A DNA stretch of 64,000 bases from Stutzerimonas stutzeri (GCF_024448955.1 NZ_JAMOIH010000003.1:62001-126000); one strand, 5' to 3'; positions 1 to 10,240 are shown, numbered from the stretch's first letter. The notes: a model not told the origin generated them from the sequence alone. Program-made: numbers and translations.

Positions 1-186
1 GTCGAGCCTGGCATCTATATCGCCGCCGACAATCAGGACGTGGCGAAGAAATGGCGCGGCATTGGTGTGCGCATCGAAGATGATGTGGTGGTGACTCGCA
101 CTGGCTGTGAAATCCTCACCGGTGGCGTGCCTAAATCCGTCGCCGAGATCGAGCAATTGATGGCGGCTGCCGCCGAGGTCGCTTAG
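1..186 (+). CDS. pepP: Xaa-Pro aminopeptidase P, C-terminal end (partial)
   Basis: The window opens inside a reading frame that runs for 61 codons to a TAG at 184-186. The peptide begins VEPGIYI and contains [15 protein letters not shown], which matches the last metal-binding and substrate-pocket segment of the M24 (pita-bread) aminopeptidase P family; the Glu of VEPG and the Glu of RIED are metal ligands in that family. The enzyme removes N-terminal residues preceding proline. The stop codon lies two bases before the ubiH start, so the two are probably cotranscribed, as in other pseudomonads where pepP precedes ubiH. The N-terminal part lies outside the window. Confidence 0.85.
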   Translation, partial: VEPGIYIAADNQDVAKKWRGIGVRIEDDVVVTRTGCEILTGGVPKSVAEIEQLMAAAAEVA

Positions 187-188
187 CC

Positions 189-1367
189 ATGAGCGCGCTG
201 GCGATCATTGGTGGCGGACTTGTCGGCGCCAGCCTGGCGTTGGCGCTGCAAAAAGGAGCGAAGACGCGCGGCTGGTCGATTGAACTGATCGAGCCGTTCG
301 AGCCGGGCAGCGAATATCAGCCAAGCTACGATGCCCGCTCTACGGCGCTGTCCTACGGTACCCGGCTGATTTATCAGCGCCTTGGCGTCTGGGAGCAGAT
401 CGCCCAGCGTGCCGAACCCATTACCCAGATTCAGGTGTCCGACCGCGGCCGTGCAGGCGCTACCCGGCTGGACGCCAAGAAGGAGCAGGTGCCGGCGCTG
501 GGCTATGTGGTGGAGAACGCCTGGATCGGACATTGCCTGTGGCAGGCGCTGGACGACGCGGTCGTGGTTCGCCGCTGTCCGGCCGAGGTCGATCGCATGC
601 AGCCGGTGGAAGATGGTTTTCGCCTCAGTCTGACCGATGGCAAGCAGCTCGACTGCGATCTGGCGGTGCTGGCCGATGGCGGTCGTTCGGCGTTGCGCGA
701 ACAGCTCGGCATTGCGATCAAGCGGACCCCTTATGGCCAGACCGCGCTGATCGCCAACGTGACGCCGGGCAAACCTCACGGCGGACAGGCGTTTGAGCGC
801 TTCACTGATGAAGGCCCGATGGCACTGTTGCCGCTGCAGGACAATCGCTGCGCGCTGGTCTGGACGCGTCCGGAACAGGATGCGGCGCGCCTGGTCGCGC
901 TCCCTGAAGCGGAATTCCTTGGCGAACTGCAACAGGCGTTCGGCTATCGCCTGGGCGGCTTTCAGCAGGTTGGAGCGCGGCATCTCTACCCACTGGAATT
1001 GATCGAGGCCGAAGAGCAGGTTCGCTCCAGTTTGGTCGTATTAGGTAACGCCGCTCACAGCTTGCACCCGATCGCCGGGCAGGGTTACAACCTGTCGCTG
1101 CGAGACACCGAGGCGTTGGCCGCCGCGTTGTTAGGCGGTTCGGGGCGGCCCGGCGAACTGGCCGTGCTGCAGGCATACCATCGAAGGCAGCGTTCGGATC
1201 AATGGCTTACCGTGGGTTTTTCCGATCGGGTGACCCAGCTGTTCGCCGATTCGGGAAGCCTATCCGTTGTAGGGCGAAATCTTGGTCTGCTGGGGCTGGA
1301 TTTTTTGCCGCCCGCCAAGACCTGGTTCGCGCGACAGGCCATGGGATTGGGCGTCCGCGAGCGCTGA
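189..1367 (+). CDS. ubiH: 2-octaprenyl-6-methoxyphenol hydroxylase (ubiquinone synthesis)
   Basis: A 392-residue FAD-dependent monooxygenase of the UbiH/UbiF/VisC/COQ6 family, which hydroxylates the quinone ring during aerobic ubiquinone synthesis at the inner face of the membrane. The N-terminal dinucleotide-binding motif GGGLVGAS is at residues 8-15. The RSTALSYG segment near residue 50 and the second FAD motif GNAAHSLHPIAGQG near residue 286 are typical. The usual Asp of the GD motif is Asn here, as in many UbiH proteins. The start is two bases after the pepP stop. The next gene is a second member of the same family, which makes ubiH (first) and ubiI/visC (second) the likely assignment by analogy with P. 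aeruginosa. Confidence 0.88.
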   Translation: MSALAIIGGGLVGASLALALQKGAKTRGWSIELIEPFEPGSEYQPSYDARSTALSYGTRLIYQRLGVWEQIAQRAEPITQIQVSDRGRAGATRLDAKKEQVPALGYVVENAWIGHCLWQALDDAVVVRRCPAEVDRMQPVEDGFRLSLTDGKQLDCDLAVLADGGRSALREQLGIAIKRTPYGQTALIANVTPGKPHGGQAFERFTDEGPMALLPLQDNRCALVWTRPEQDAARLVALPEAEFLGELQQAFGYRLGGFQQVGARHLYPLELIEAEEQVRSSLVVLGNAAHSLHPIAGQGYNLSLRDTEALAAALLGGSGRPGELAVLQAYHRRQRSDQWLTVGFSDRVTQLFADSGSLSVVGRNLGLLGLDFLPPAKTWFARQAMGLGVRER

Positions 1368-1498
1368 GCATTGGCGAAAGCCGTCAGCGCCGGCAGGGCA
1401 AACCCTTCTGAATAAGCCGCAGCGATGCGCGTGAGAACCGGCAAGCAGACCCACTAGACATGCCGCAAGCCTCAGGCCCGGCGCGCAGGAGAGCAGTA

Positions 1499-2716
1499 AT
1501 GCAAGCGGACATCATCATCGTTGGTGCCGGGATGGTCGGCAGCACCCTGGCGCTGGCGCTGCAAGACGCCGGTCTCACCATCAAGCTGGTCGATGCCGGT
1601 CCGCTGGACGTTCAGCCGTTCACTCCAACCGATCCCTTCGAGCCGCGTGTCAGTGCGCTGTCCGCCGCGAGCCAGCGGATTCTCGAGCGCGTTGGTGCCT
1701 GGCCGGGAATTGTCGAGCGCCGCGTCAGCCCCTACCGCGACATGCATGTCTGGGATGGCTCCGGTACTGGTCAGATCCACTTTTCCGCGGCGTCGGTGCA
1801 TGCCGAGGTGCTCGGCCACATCGTCGAGAATCGCGTGGTCCAGGATGCGCTGCTGGATGCGCTTAGCGGCTGTGATTCGGTCGAACTGGTTTGCGCGCGT
1901 CTGGAGCAACTGCGTCAGACCGAAAGCGGCTGGGCCCTGACCCTCGACGACGGGCAGCAACTCAGCGCCGGCCTTGTGATTGCGGCCGATGGCGCCAATT
2001 CCGCAGTTCGCCGCCTGGCTGGCTGTGAAACCCGGGAATGGGATTACCTGCATCATGCCATCGTGACCAGCGTGCGCTGTGCCGAGCCGAACCAGCAGAC
2101 CGCCTGGCAGCGCTTCACCGACGATGGCCCGCTGGCATTCCTGCCACTGCAGCGTGAAGGCGACGAGCATTGGTGCTCGATCGTCTGGTCGGTCACCGAC
2201 GGCGAGGCGCAGCGCCTGATGGCGCTGGATGACGAAGGGTTCCGCCAGGCGCTCGGTCGGGCTTTCGAATACCGCCTGGGCGAAGTGTTGGAAGTCGATC
2301 CACGGTTGTGCATTCCGCTGCGTCAGCGGCACGCCAAGCGCTATGCACAGCCTGGTCTGGCATTGATCGGCGATGCCGCTCACACCATCCATCCGCTGGC
2401 GGGGCAGGGCGTGAATCTCGGCTTGCTCGATGCAGCGGTGCTGGCGGAGGTCCTGCTCGCGGCCATCGAACGCGGAGCGCCGCTGGGCGACCCGCGCGTG
2501 CTGGCCCGTTTCGAGCGGCGTCGGATGCCGCACAACTTGAGCATGATGGCGGCGATGGAGGGCTTCGAGCGACTTTTTCAGGCCGACAATCTGCCGCTGC
2601 GTTGGTTACGCAACGCCGGGTTGAAAGGCATTCAGGCGCTTCCTGAAGCCAAGGCCATATTCGTGCGTCAGGCCCTGGGCCTGAGCGGTGACCTGCCGGA
2701 CCTGGCGCGATTGTGA
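1499..2716 (+). CDS. ubiI: UbiH/UbiI/VisC-family FAD monooxygenase
   Basis: A 405-residue flavoprotein hydroxylase paralogous to the preceding ubiH. It has the Rossmann motif GAGMVGSTLAL near the N-terminus, the family signature RVSALSAAS, and the second FAD motif GDAAHTIHPLAGQG near residue 291. In pseudomonads the gene downstream of ubiH is the VisC/UbiI type, which performs the C5 hydroxylation of the octaprenylphenol ring; UbiF is the alternative and cannot be excluded by eye. An upstream in-frame ATG at 1460 exists, but the ATG at 1499 is preceded by AGGAG at a good spacing and places the Rossmann strand directly after the start, so it is preferred. Confidence 0.8.
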   Translation: MQADIIIVGAGMVGSTLALALQDAGLTIKLVDAGPLDVQPFTPTDPFEPRVSALSAASQRILERVGAWPGIVERRVSPYRDMHVWDGSGTGQIHFSAASVHAEVLGHIVENRVVQDALLDALSGCDSVELVCARLEQLRQTESGWALTLDDGQQLSAGLVIAADGANSAVRRLAGCETREWDYLHHAIVTSVRCAEPNQQTAWQRFTDDGPLAFLPLQREGDEHWCSIVWSVTDGEAQRLMALDDEGFRQALGRAFEYRLGEVLEVDPRLCIPLRQRHAKRYAQPGLALIGDAAHTIHPLAGQGVNLGLLDAAVLAEVLLAAIERGAPLGDPRVLARFERRRMPHNLSMMAAMEGFERLFQADNLPLRWLRNAGLKGIQALPEAKAIFVRQALGLSGDLPDLARL

Positions 2717-2767
2717 TCGACGACTCGCCTTGATCCAGGTGACTGCGCGAATTGTCGCGTTGAGAAA

Positions 2768-2786
2768 GTAAATGACATTCACTACT
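2768..2786 (+). promoter_or_regulatory. candidate Fur box
   Basis: The 19-bp stretch GTAAATGACATTCACTACT agrees with about 12 of 19 positions of the classical Fur consensus. It lies about 40 bp before the start of an iron-type ABC binding protein, where a Fur operator would be expected. The match is moderate, and iron control is inferred from the gene's role. Confidence 0.35.
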
Positions 2787-2822
2787 ATTTGGCCTCTTTC
2801 ACGGATACAAGAGGCATGACCC

Positions 2823-3824
2823 ATGCAGGCAAGCAAAGGTTTACTCGCCGCTCTGACGCTCACCGCGCTGTCAGGCGCTGTGCAAGCTGCCGATGAAGTA
2901 GTGGTTTACTCCTCGCGGATCGACGAGCTGATCAAGCCGGTTTTCGATGCGTACACGGCGAAAACAGGCGTCAACGTCAAATTCATCACCGACAAGGAAG
3001 CTCCGCTGATGGCCCGCATCAAGGCCGAAGGCGAGAACACTCCGGCAGATCTGCTGCTGACGGTGGACGGCGGCAACCTGTGGCAGGCCGAAGAAATGGG
3101 CATCCTGCAGCCGCTCAATTCGCAGGTGATAAAAGACAATATTCCCGCCCAGTACCGTTCCTCCACTGATGCTTGGACCGGCCTGTCGTTGCGCGCGCGG
3201 ACCATCGTCTATTCACCGGAGCGGGTCGAAGAGGGCGAGCTGACCACCTACGAAGCGCTGGCGGACGAGCGCTGGGAAGGTCGTCTGTGCCTGCGCACGA
3301 GCAAGAAGGTCTACAACCAGTCGTTGACGGCCACCATGATCGAGACCCATGGTGCCGCGAAGACCGAAGAGATCATCAAGGATTGGGTGAACAATCTCGC
3401 AACCGACGTCTTCGCCGATGACAACGCCGTGATTCAGGCGGTCGATGCGGGGCAGTGCGATGTTGGCATCGTCAATAGCTACTATTACGGCCGTCTGCAT
3501 GCACAAAATCCGGACCTGAAAGCCAAGCTGTTCTGGCCGAATCAGGAAGATCGCGGGGTTCACGTCAATCTTTCCGGCATCGGCCTGACCAAGCACGCGC
3601 CTAACCCAGAGGCCGCGCAAAAGCTGGTGGAGTGGATGACGACGCCTGAGGCGCAGAGCATCTTTGCCGGCACCAACATGGAATTCCCGGCCAACCCGAA
3701 TGTAGAGCCGTCGGCGGAAGTGGCCGCGTGGGGCGATTTCAAGGCGGACACCATTCCGGTCGAAGTCGCCGGAAAGCGTCAGGCTGAAGCCATCATGCTG
3801 ATGGATCGTGCGGGTTGGAGGTAA
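2823..3824 (+). CDS. ferric iron ABC transporter, periplasmic binding protein
   Basis: A 333-residue protein with a Sec signal peptide (cleavage probably after GAVQA, residue 22). The mature part starts [10 protein letters not shown], typical of the FbpA/HitA/FutA class-II transferrin-like iron-binding proteins. The triple-Tyr segment SYYYGRL at about residue 219 corresponds to the family's Fe(III)-ligating tyrosines. It would bind free ferric ion in the periplasm and deliver it to the permease encoded downstream. Gene order (ubiI, binding protein, permease, gcvT) parallels the PA5217-PA5216 locus of P. aeruginosa as recalled. A tandem repeat and a hairpin terminator separate it from the permease gene. 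No ATPase gene is adjacent. Confidence 0.85.
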   Translation: MQASKGLLAALTLTALSGAVQAADEVVVYSSRIDELIKPVFDAYTAKTGVNVKFITDKEAPLMARIKAEGENTPADLLLTVDGGNLWQAEEMGILQPLNSQVIKDNIPAQYRSSTDAWTGLSLRARTIVYSPERVEEGELTTYEALADERWEGRLCLRTSKKVYNQSLTATMIETHGAAKTEEIIKDWVNNLATDVFADDNAVIQAVDAGQCDVGIVNSYYYGRLHAQNPDLKAKLFWPNQEDRGVHVNLSGIGLTKHAPNPEAAQKLVEWMTTPEAQSIFAGTNMEFPANPNVEPSAEVAAWGDFKADTIPVEVAGKRQAEAIMLMDRAGWR

Positions 3825-3893
3825 GCAGCCATAAGCCACAGGCTGCAAGTAGAAGAGCCTCTGGCTTTCGGCACCAGCCGCTAGCCTGATTAG

Positions 3894-3921
3894 CTTCCAG
3901 CTTCCAGCTTCCAGCTTCCAG
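3894..3921. repeat. four tandem copies of a 7-bp unit CTTCCAG
   Basis: Four perfect head-to-tail copies of CTTCCAG, preceded by the partial copy AG. They sit in the gap between the iron-binding protein and permease genes. The flanking sequence (3825-3880) resembles degenerate AAGCTGCAAGC-like heptad runs that recur between genes in pseudomonads. Copy number could vary by slippage. Confidence 0.85.
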
Positions 3922-3935
3922 TACCGATATACTCG

Positions 3936-3965
3936 ACGCCCCCGCTTGCCGGGGGCGTTGTTTTT
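3936..3965 (+). terminator. intrinsic terminator or attenuator inside the iron ABC operon
   Basis: A perfect 9-bp stem, ACGCCCCCG pairing with CGGGGGCGT across a 5-nt loop, is followed by TG and five T residues. It ends 17 bp before the GTG start of the permease, so read-through or a separate promoter would be needed for permease expression. This would give more binding protein than permease. Confidence 0.85.
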
Positions 3966-3982
3966 CTGCTTCCGAGGTCTGC

Positions 3983-5599
3983 GTGTCCCACCCCGTCGAG
4001 CACCGTTGGTATCCCATCTCCTTTGCAGTCGCGGCACTGGTGCTGTTGCCGCTGAGTGTGCTGCTATTCAGTTGGGGCGATATCGACACCAGTATCTGGT
4101 CGCATCTCTGGGAGACCCAGATACCGCGGCTGTTGGGCAACACGCTGACGCTGGTGCTTGGCGTCGGAATTGGGGTGACGGTGCTCGGGGTCAGTCTGGC
4201 CTGGTTGACCTCGCTGTGCGAATTTCCGGGGCGGCGCTGGCTGGATTGGGCGTTGATGCTGCCCTTTGCAATTCCTGCCTACGTGCTGGCATTCGTCTTC
4301 ATCGGCTTGCTGGATTTCTCCGGTCCGGTGCAAACGCTGGCCCGCGAATGGTTCGGCACTGGGGTGCGGTTTCCCCGGGTTCGTTCCACGGGCGGTGTGA
4401 TCATCGTGCTGGTGCTGGTGTTCTACCCTTACGTATATCTGCTCGCCCGGTCGGCATTCCTTGCCCAGGGCAAAGGATTGATGGAGGCGGCGCGGGTGCT
4501 CGGGCAGTCGCCCTGGAAAGCGTTCTGGAGTGTCGCGTTGCCCATGGCGCGACCGGCGATCGGCGCCGGGCTGGCGCTGGCGCTGATGGAGACGCTGGCC
4601 GACTTCGGTGCTGTCGCAGTGTTCAATTTCGACACCTTCACCACCGCCATCTACAAGACCTGGTATGGCTTTTTCAGCCTCACCAGCGCGACTCAGCTGG
4701 CCAGCCTTTTGCTGCTGGCGGTGATGCTGGTGCTCTATGGCGAACGCCGCGCGCGCGGCGCCGCCAGGCCTGCCAACGACCGAGCCCGGTCTGCCCTGCT
4801 GTATCGCCTTCGCGGTTTCAAGGCCTTTGCAGCCTGCGCCTGGTGTGGCCTGGTGTTCCTCTGCGCGTTCGTCATTCCGGTGCTGCAATTGCTGGTCTGG
4901 CTCTGGCAGCGCGGGCGTTTCGACTTCGATGAGCGTTATACCGCGCTGATTCTGCACACGCTCTACCTGGGTGGGTTTGCCGCGTTCATCACTGTCGCGG
5001 TGGCGCTGCTGCTGGCTTTCGCTCGGCGCCAGGCGCCGGTGCGCTCGGTTAAAGCGGCGGTCGGCCTGGCGAATCTCGGCTATGCACTGCCGGGGTCGGT
5101 GCTGGCCGTTTCGATCATGCTTGCGTTCAGCTATCTCGACCGTGAGCTGGTCATCCCGCTATCCGGATGGCTTGGCGGTGCTGGAAAACCGATTCTGCTC
5201 GGCAGTCTCGGCGCCTTGCTGCTGGCCTATCTGGTCCGCTTCATGGCGGTGGCGTTCGGGCCGCTGGAAAGCGCGTTGGCACGGATTCGACCTTCGCTGC
5301 CGCAGGCATCGCGCAGTCTCGGCGTGGCTGGGGCGGGGCTGTTTTTCCGGGTTTACCTGCCGTTGTTGCTGCCCGGCACGCTGAGTGCCGCGTTGCTGGT
5401 GTTCGTCGACGTGTTGAAAGAAATGCCGGCTACGCTGTTGATGCGGCCATTCGGCTGGGACACGCTGTCGGTAAGGATCTTCGAGATGACCAGCGAGGGT
5501 GAATGGGCGCGTGCCGCGCTGCCGGCATTGACGCTGGTGTTGGTCGGGCTGCTGCCGGTCATCCTGCTGATTCGCCGTTCGGCCCGCCGGATCGGCTGA
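3983..5599 (+). CDS. ferric iron ABC transporter, fused two-domain permease
   Basis: A 538-residue inner-membrane protein in which two homologous permease halves are fused, about 12 membrane segments in all, as in FbpB/HitB-type ferric permeases. Each half carries an EAA loop that docks the ATPase: EAARVLGQSPWKAFW in the first half and QASRSLGVAGAGLFF in the second. The start is a GTG (protein MSHPVEHRW). It would form the channel for the iron-binding protein encoded upstream. No nucleotide-binding subunit is encoded before or after it in this window, so an unlinked ATPase must be used. The 139 bp to gcvT contain a candidate promoter. Confidence 0.85.
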   Translation: MSHPVEHRWYPISFAVAALVLLPLSVLLFSWGDIDTSIWSHLWETQIPRLLGNTLTLVLGVGIGVTVLGVSLAWLTSLCEFPGRRWLDWALMLPFAIPAYVLAFVFIGLLDFSGPVQTLAREWFGTGVRFPRVRSTGGVIIVLVLVFYPYVYLLARSAFLAQGKGLMEAARVLGQSPWKAFWSVALPMARPAIGAGLALALMETLADFGAVAVFNFDTFTTAIYKTWYGFFSLTSATQLASLLLLAVMLVLYGERRARGAARPANDRARSALLYRLRGFKAFAACAWCGLVFLCAFVIPVLQLLVWLWQRGRFDFDERYTALILHTLYLGGFAAFITVAVALLLAFARRQAPVRSVKAAVGLANLGYALPGSVLAVSIMLAFSYLDRELVIPLSGWLGGAGKPILLGSLGALLLAYLVRFMAVAFGPLESALARIRPSLPQASRSLGVAGAGLFFRVYLPLLLPGTLSAALLVFVDVLKEMPATLLMRPFGWDTLSVRIFEMTSEGEWARAALPALTLVLVGLLPVILLIRRSARRIG

Positions 5600-5619
5600 G
5601 TTCGCTCCATCGCCTCACC

Positions 5620-5648
5620 GTGACCTGTCCCAACCTTGAAGCTACAAT
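5620..5648 (+). promoter_or_regulatory. candidate sigma-70 promoter for gcvT
   Basis: GTGACC (4 of 6 matches to the -35 consensus) is separated by 17 bp from TACAAT (5 of 6 matches to -10). Transcription would begin about 80 bp before the gcvT start, consistent with independent control of the glycine cleavage genes. Confidence 0.45.
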
Positions 5649-5738
5649 GCGCCATCCAAAAAATCGTCGGGCTTGTCTGCTCGGCTCTAATGAGCTTCAC
5701 CCACGCCGCTTCGGCGACCTGCCCGGAAGGAGAAACCC

Positions 5739-6821
5739 ATGGGTCAGCGTACTCCCCTCTACGATCAGCACCTCGCACTTGGCGCCAAAATGGTTGATTT
5801 CGGCGGCTGGGACATGCCGCTGCATTACGGCTCCCAAGTGGAAGAACATCATCAGGTGCGGCGTGATTGTGGAGTGTTCGACGTCTCCCACATGACGGTC
5901 GTCGATGTCGCTGGTACTGAAGCCAAGGCTTATCTCCAGCACCTGCTGGCCAACGATGTGAGCCGCCTGGGGCAGGTGGGCAAAGCGCTGTATACGGCGA
6001 TGCTCAATGAGCGCGGCGGGGTGATCGACGATCTGATCGTCTACCTAACCGATTGGGGCTATCGCCTGGTCGTCAACGCCAGCACTCGCGACAAGGATCT
6101 GGCCTGGATGCAGGCGCAGACCGAAGGTTACTCGGTGGAAGTAAGTGAACGTCCTGAGCTGGCGATGCTGGCTATTCAGGGGCCGAATGCGCGGGCCAAG
6201 ACAGCCGAGCTGGTCAGCCAACCTCGCGCTGCGCTGATTAACGAACTCAAGCCTTTCCACGGCCGGGCCGTTGGTGACTGGTTCATCGGTCGCACCGGCT
6301 ATACCGGTGAGGACGGTCTGGAAATCATCCTGCCGGCCGAACAGGCTCCGGATTTCCTGAGTGAACTGGTCGGAGCCGGCATTTCACCGATTGGACTGGG
6401 CGCACGTGACACGCTGCGTCTGGAGGCCGGACTGAATCTCTACGGCCAGGACATGAACGAGGATGTCTCGCCGCTGCAGGCCAACATGGGCTGGACCGTA
6501 GCCTGGGAGCCAGCCGAGCGCGATTTCATCGGGCGCGCAGCTCTGGAGGTGCAGAAGACCCAGAGCGACCTGCAGAAGCTGGTGGGACTGGTGCTCGAAG
6601 AGCGCGGCGTGCTGCGTGCGCACCAGACCGTGCGGGTCAATGGTTCTGGCGAAGGCGAGATTACCAGCGGCAGTTTTTCGCCTACGCTTGGCAAAGCCAT
6701 CGCGCTGGCGCGAGTCCCTGCCGCGGCCGGCGACCGCGCCGAGGTGGAAATCCGCGGTAAATGGTATCCCGTGCGTGTGGTGCAACCGACTTTCGTGCGT
6801 CACGGCAAAGTACTGGTGTAA
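5739..6821 (+). CDS. gcvT: glycine cleavage system T protein (aminomethyltransferase)
   Basis: A 360-residue tetrahydrofolate-dependent aminomethyltransferase. It accepts the aminomethyl group carried on lipoyl-GcvH, releases ammonia and makes 5,10-methylene-tetrahydrofolate. The N-terminus ([20 protein letters not shown]) and the GVFDVSHMT segment are highly characteristic, as is [14 protein letters not shown] in the middle. The start is preceded by AAGGAG at 6-7 bp. Next in the operon is gcvH, then gcvP, matching the gcvT1-gcvH1-gcvP1 set of P. aeruginosa. Length is normal for the family. Confidence 0.95.
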   Translation: MGQRTPLYDQHLALGAKMVDFGGWDMPLHYGSQVEEHHQVRRDCGVFDVSHMTVVDVAGTEAKAYLQHLLANDVSRLGQVGKALYTAMLNERGGVIDDLIVYLTDWGYRLVVNASTRDKDLAWMQAQTEGYSVEVSERPELAMLAIQGPNARAKTAELVSQPRAALINELKPFHGRAVGDWFIGRTGYTGEDGLEIILPAEQAPDFLSELVGAGISPIGLGARDTLRLEAGLNLYGQDMNEDVSPLQANMGWTVAWEPAERDFIGRAALEVQKTQSDLQKLVGLVLEERGVLRAHQTVRVNGSGEGEITSGSFSPTLGKAIALARVPAAAGDRAEVEIRGKWYPVRVVQPTFVRHGKVLV

Positions 6822-6904
6822 ATTCGGCCGACTGCTTCATCGCAGCGGGCCGTTAGAGCCTGCTTCGTGCTCGCAAACCGACAGTTTCTCGAGGACATAA
6901 GAAA

Positions 6905-7294
6905 ATGAGCGACATCCCCAGCGATCTGCGTTACGCCGCCAGCCACGAATGGGCCCGCCATGAAGCCGACGGCAGTGTGACTGTCGGAATCTCCGATCAC
7001 GCCCAGGAAGCGCTGGGCGACGTCGTGTTTGTGGAACTGCCGGAAGTCGGCCAGCAGCTCGCAGCCGGCCAGCAGGCGGGCGTGGTGGAATCGGTGAAAG
7101 CCGCTTCCGATATCTACGCTCCGGTTTCCGGGGAAGTGGTGGCCGTCAACGACCAGCTCACCGACTCGCCTGAAATGGTCAACAGCGAACCCTACGGTAG
7201 CTGGTTCTTCAGGCTTAAGCCGAACGACGCTGCGGAGCTGGACAAGTTGCTCGATGCAGAGGGCTACAAGGCCTCCTGCGACGCCGACGCCTAA
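6905..7294 (+). CDS. gcvH: glycine cleavage system H protein (lipoyl carrier)
   Basis: A 129-residue lipoyl-domain protein that shuttles the methylamine group between GcvP and GcvT. The lipoylation site is the Lys in [14 protein letters not shown], about residue 64. The N-terminal YAASHEWAR and the [17 protein letters not shown] segment are standard for GcvH. The length is typical. It is 83 bp downstream of gcvT, and a strong terminator-like hairpin separates it from gcvP. Confidence 0.95.
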   Translation: MSDIPSDLRYAASHEWARHEADGSVTVGISDHAQEALGDVVFVELPEVGQQLAAGQQAGVVESVKAASDIYAPVSGEVVAVNDQLTDSPEMVNSEPYGSWFFRLKPNDAAELDKLLDAEGYKASCDADA

Positions 7295-7309
7295 GCGTTC
7301 CCTATCAAG

Positions 7310-7340
7310 AAGCCCCGCTCTGTCGGGGCTTTCCTTTTTT
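7310..7340 (+). terminator. intrinsic terminator between gcvH and gcvP
   Basis: An 8-bp stem, AAGCCCCG pairing with CGGGGCTT across CTCTGT, is followed by a T-rich tract ending in six T residues. It stops 14 bp before the gcvP ATG. It probably ends part of the gcvTH transcripts and lowers gcvP output, or else gcvP uses read-through. Confidence 0.8.
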
Positions 7341-7354
7341 CGAGAGTAGCTGTC

Positions 7355-10231
7355 ATGTCGCAAATGCCGCGCCTTTCCCAACTTCAGCAACCTGACGCCT
7401 TTCTGCGTCGCCATCTCGGTCCCGATGCAGCTGAACAGCAGGCCATGCTCGACCTGCTCGGGCTGTCCAGTCGTGAGCAGCTGATCGAGCAGACGGTGCC
7501 GCCGGCGATTCGCCTGGAGGGCGAGTTGGCGCTGCCGCCGGCATTGGACGAGCAGGGGGCGCTGGCACGGCTGCGTAGCTATGCCGAACAGAACGAGCTC
7601 TGGACCAGCCTGATCGGTATGGGCTACCACGGCACCATCACGCCGCCAGTCATTCTGCGTAACGTGCTGGAGAATCCAGGCTGGTACACCGCCTACACGC
7701 CCTATCAGCCGGAAATCGCCCAGGGCCGCCTGGAAGCGCTGCTGAACTTCCAGCAGCTGACCATCGACCTCGCCGGGCTGGATCTGGCCAACGCGTCGCT
7801 GCTCGACGAAGCGACTGCAGCGGCCGAAGCGATGACCTTGGCGCGGCGCATGGCCAAGAGCAAGAGCAACCGCTTCTTCGTCGACGAGAATTGCCATCCG
7901 CAAACGCTATCGGTCATGCAGACCCGTGCAGAGGCGTTCGGCTTCGAGCTGGTAATCGGTGCGATCGAGGAGATCGACGGGCAGGATCTGTTCGGCGGGC
8001 TGCTGCAGTATCCGGATACCCACGGCGAGATTCGCGACCTGCGACCGGCCATCGAACAGCTACACGCCAAGCAGGCGCTGGCCTGCGTCGCCGCCGATCT
8101 GCTCAGCCTGTTGCTGTTGACCCCGCCGGGTGAACTGGGCGCCGATGTGGTGCTCGGTTCGACTCAGCGCTTCGGTGTGCCGATGGGCTATGGCGGCCCG
8201 CATGCGGCCTACTTCGCTACGCGTGATGCGTTCAAGCGAGCAATGCCGGGACGGATTATCGGTGTGTCCAAGGATGCCCGCGGCAACACGGCGCTGCGCA
8301 TGGCGCTGCAGACGCGCGAGCAACACATCCGGCGCGAGAAGGCCAACTCCAACATCTGCACCGCGCAGGTGCTGCTGGCCAATATCGCCAGCTGCTACGC
8401 CGTGTATCACGGCCCCGAGGGACTCAAGCGCATCGCCCAGCGTACCCATCGGCTGACCTCGATTCTGGCCAGTGCGCTGGAGCGAAAAGGCATCAAGCGC
8501 GTCAATCAGCATTTCTTCGACACCCTGACCCTGGAAGTCGGCGGCGCGCAGACGGCGATTCTCGAAAGCGCGCGAGCGGCACGGATCAACCTGCGCATTC
8601 TCGGGCGCGGCAAGCTCGGCGTCAGTCTTGACGAGGTCTGCAGCGAGGCGACAGTTCAGCAGTTGCTCGATGTCTTTCTGGGTGCCGATCACGGACTGGA
8701 AATCGCCAAGCTGGATGAGGGTGACATCCCCAGCGGCATCCCGTCCGAGCTGCAGCGCAGCAGCGCCTACCTGGCGCACCCGGTGTTCAATACCCATCAC
8801 AGCGAAACCGAGATGCTGCGCTATCTCAAGCAGCTGGAAAATAAGGATCTGGCGCTGAACCAGGCGATGATCCCGCTCGGTTCCTGCACCATGAAACTCA
8901 ACGCTACCAGCGAGATGATCCCCATCACCTGGCCGGAGTTCGCCAACCTGCATCCGTTCGCGCCACGCGAGCAGGCGCAGGGCTACAAGTTGATGATCGA
9001 GGAGCTGGAAGCCTGGCTTTGCGCGATAACCGGCTTCGATGCAATCTCGATGCAACCGAACTCCGGTGCCCAAGGTGAATACGCCGGGCTGGTGGCGATC
9101 CGCAAATATCACGAGAGTCGCGGTGAAGGTCAGCGCGATATCTGTCTGATCCCGTCCTCCGCTCACGGCACCAACCCGGCGTCGGCACAGATGGTCAGCA
9201 TGCGCGTCGTCATCGTCGAGTGCGACAAGGCGGGCAACGTCGACCTGGAAGATCTCAAGCGCAAGGCTGCCGAGGCGGGTGACAAGCTCTCTTGCCTGAT
9301 GATCACTTATCCGTCGACCCACGGCGTTTACGAGGAGGGCGTTCGCGAGATCTGCGAGGCGATCCATGCCCAGGGCGGCCAGGTCTACATGGACGGCGCC
9401 AACCTCAACGCCCAGGTCGGGCTGGCGCGGCCAGCGGACATTGGTGCCGACGTTTCGCACATGAACCTGCACAAAACCTTCTGCATTCCTCATGGTGGCG
9501 GTGGCCCGGGCATGGGCCCGATCGGCATCAAGGCGCATCTGCTGCCTTTCGTTTCCAACCATCCGGTGATCGAACTGCAAGGGCCGAATCCGGAGAATGG
9601 CGCGGTCAGTGCCGCGCCATGGGGTAGCGCGAGCATTTTGCCGATCAGCTGGATGTACATCGCGATGATGGGCCCGCAGCTGCGTGACGCCACGGAAATC
9701 GCGATCCTCAGCGCGAACTACCTAGCGGTGCGTCTCGATGAGGCATTCCCTGTGCTTTACAGCGGACGTAACGGTCGCGTGGCACATGAGTGCATCATCG
9801 ATTTGCGGCCATTGAAAGCGCAAACCGGCATTACCGAAGAAGATGTCGCCAAGCGCCTCATCGACTATGGCTTCCACGCACCGACCATGTCCTTTCCCGT
9901 ACCTGGCACATTGATGATCGAGCCTACGGAGAGCGAATCGAAGGTGGAGCTGGATCGCTTCGTCGAAGCGATGCTGAGCATTCGTGCCGAAATCGCCAAG
10001 GTCGAGAGCGGTGACTGGCCGGCCGAGGACAATCCGCTGGTACATGCGCCGCACACCCTGGCAGATGTGACCGGCGTTTGGGATCGTCCCTACAGCATCG
10101 CCGAGGGCGTGACGCCGAGTGCGCATTCTCAGGCGCATAAGTATTGGCCGGCGGTGAATAGGGTCGACAACGTCTTCGGCGATCGCAACCTGTTCTGCGC
10201 ATGCGTGCCGGTGGATGACTATCGCGAGTAG
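7355..10231 (+). CDS. gcvP: glycine dehydrogenase (decarboxylating), P protein
   Basis: A 958-residue single-chain P protein that decarboxylates glycine with pyridoxal phosphate and loads the aminomethyl group onto lipoyl-GcvH. The N-terminal [14 protein letters not shown] is typical. The PLP-binding lysine lies in [16 protein letters not shown], Lys707 by codon count. Both halves of the internally duplicated fold are present, so this is the homodimeric bacterial type and not the split GcvPA/GcvPB form. It completes the T-H-P set; the shared L protein (lipoamide dehydrogenase) is not in the window. Downstream the order switches to engB, a junction not found at this point in P. aeruginosa as recalled. 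Confidence 0.95.
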   Translation: MSQMPRLSQLQQPDAFLRRHLGPDAAEQQAMLDLLGLSSREQLIEQTVPPAIRLEGELALPPALDEQGALARLRSYAEQNELWTSLIGMGYHGTITPPVILRNVLENPGWYTAYTPYQPEIAQGRLEALLNFQQLTIDLAGLDLANASLLDEATAAAEAMTLARRMAKSKSNRFFVDENCHPQTLSVMQTRAEAFGFELVIGAIEEIDGQDLFGGLLQYPDTHGEIRDLRPAIEQLHAKQALACVAADLLSLLLLTPPGELGADVVLGSTQRFGVPMGYGGPHAAYFATRDAFKRAMPGRIIGVSKDARGNTALRMALQTREQHIRREKANSNICTAQVLLANIASCYAVYHGPEGLKRIAQRTHRLTSILASALERKGIKRVNQHFFDTLTLEVGGAQTAILESARAARINLRILGRGKLGVSLDEVCSEATVQQLLDVFLGADHGLEIAKLDEGDIPSGIPSELQRSSAYLAHPVFNTHHSETEMLRYLKQLENKDLALNQAMIPLGSCTMKLNATSEMIPITWPEFANLHPFAPREQAQGYKLMIEELEAWLCAITGFDAISMQPNSGAQGEYAGLVAIRKYHESRGEGQRDICLIPSSAHGTNPASAQMVSMRVVIVECDKAGNVDLEDLKRKAAEAGDKLSCLMITYPSTHGVYEEGVREICEAIHAQGGQVYMDGANLNAQVGLARPADIGADVSHMNLHKTFCIPHGGGGPGMGPIGIKAHLLPFVSNHPVIELQGPNPENGAVSAAPWGSASILPISWMYIAMMGPQLRDATEIAILSANYLAVRLDEAFPVLYSGRNGRVAHECIIDLRPLKAQTGITEEDVAKRLIDYGFHAPTMSFPVPGTLMIEPTESESKVELDRFVEAMLSIRAEIAKVESGDWPAEDNPLVHAPHTLADVTGVWDRPYSIAEGVTPSAHSQAHKYWPAVNRVDNVFGDRNLFCACVPVDDYRE

Positions 10232-10240
10232 CGGTGAGTG

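Noticed and set aside
3894-3921. Possible CRISPR-like direct repeats
   Set aside because: The units are only 7 bp, directly abutting and without spacers; this is a simple tandem repeat.
8060-9580. A 506-codon antisense reading frame across gcvP
   Set aside because: It lies wholly within the well-supported gcvP coding sequence, has biased shadow composition (His, Arg, Gln-rich) and no ribosome site or recognisable domain.
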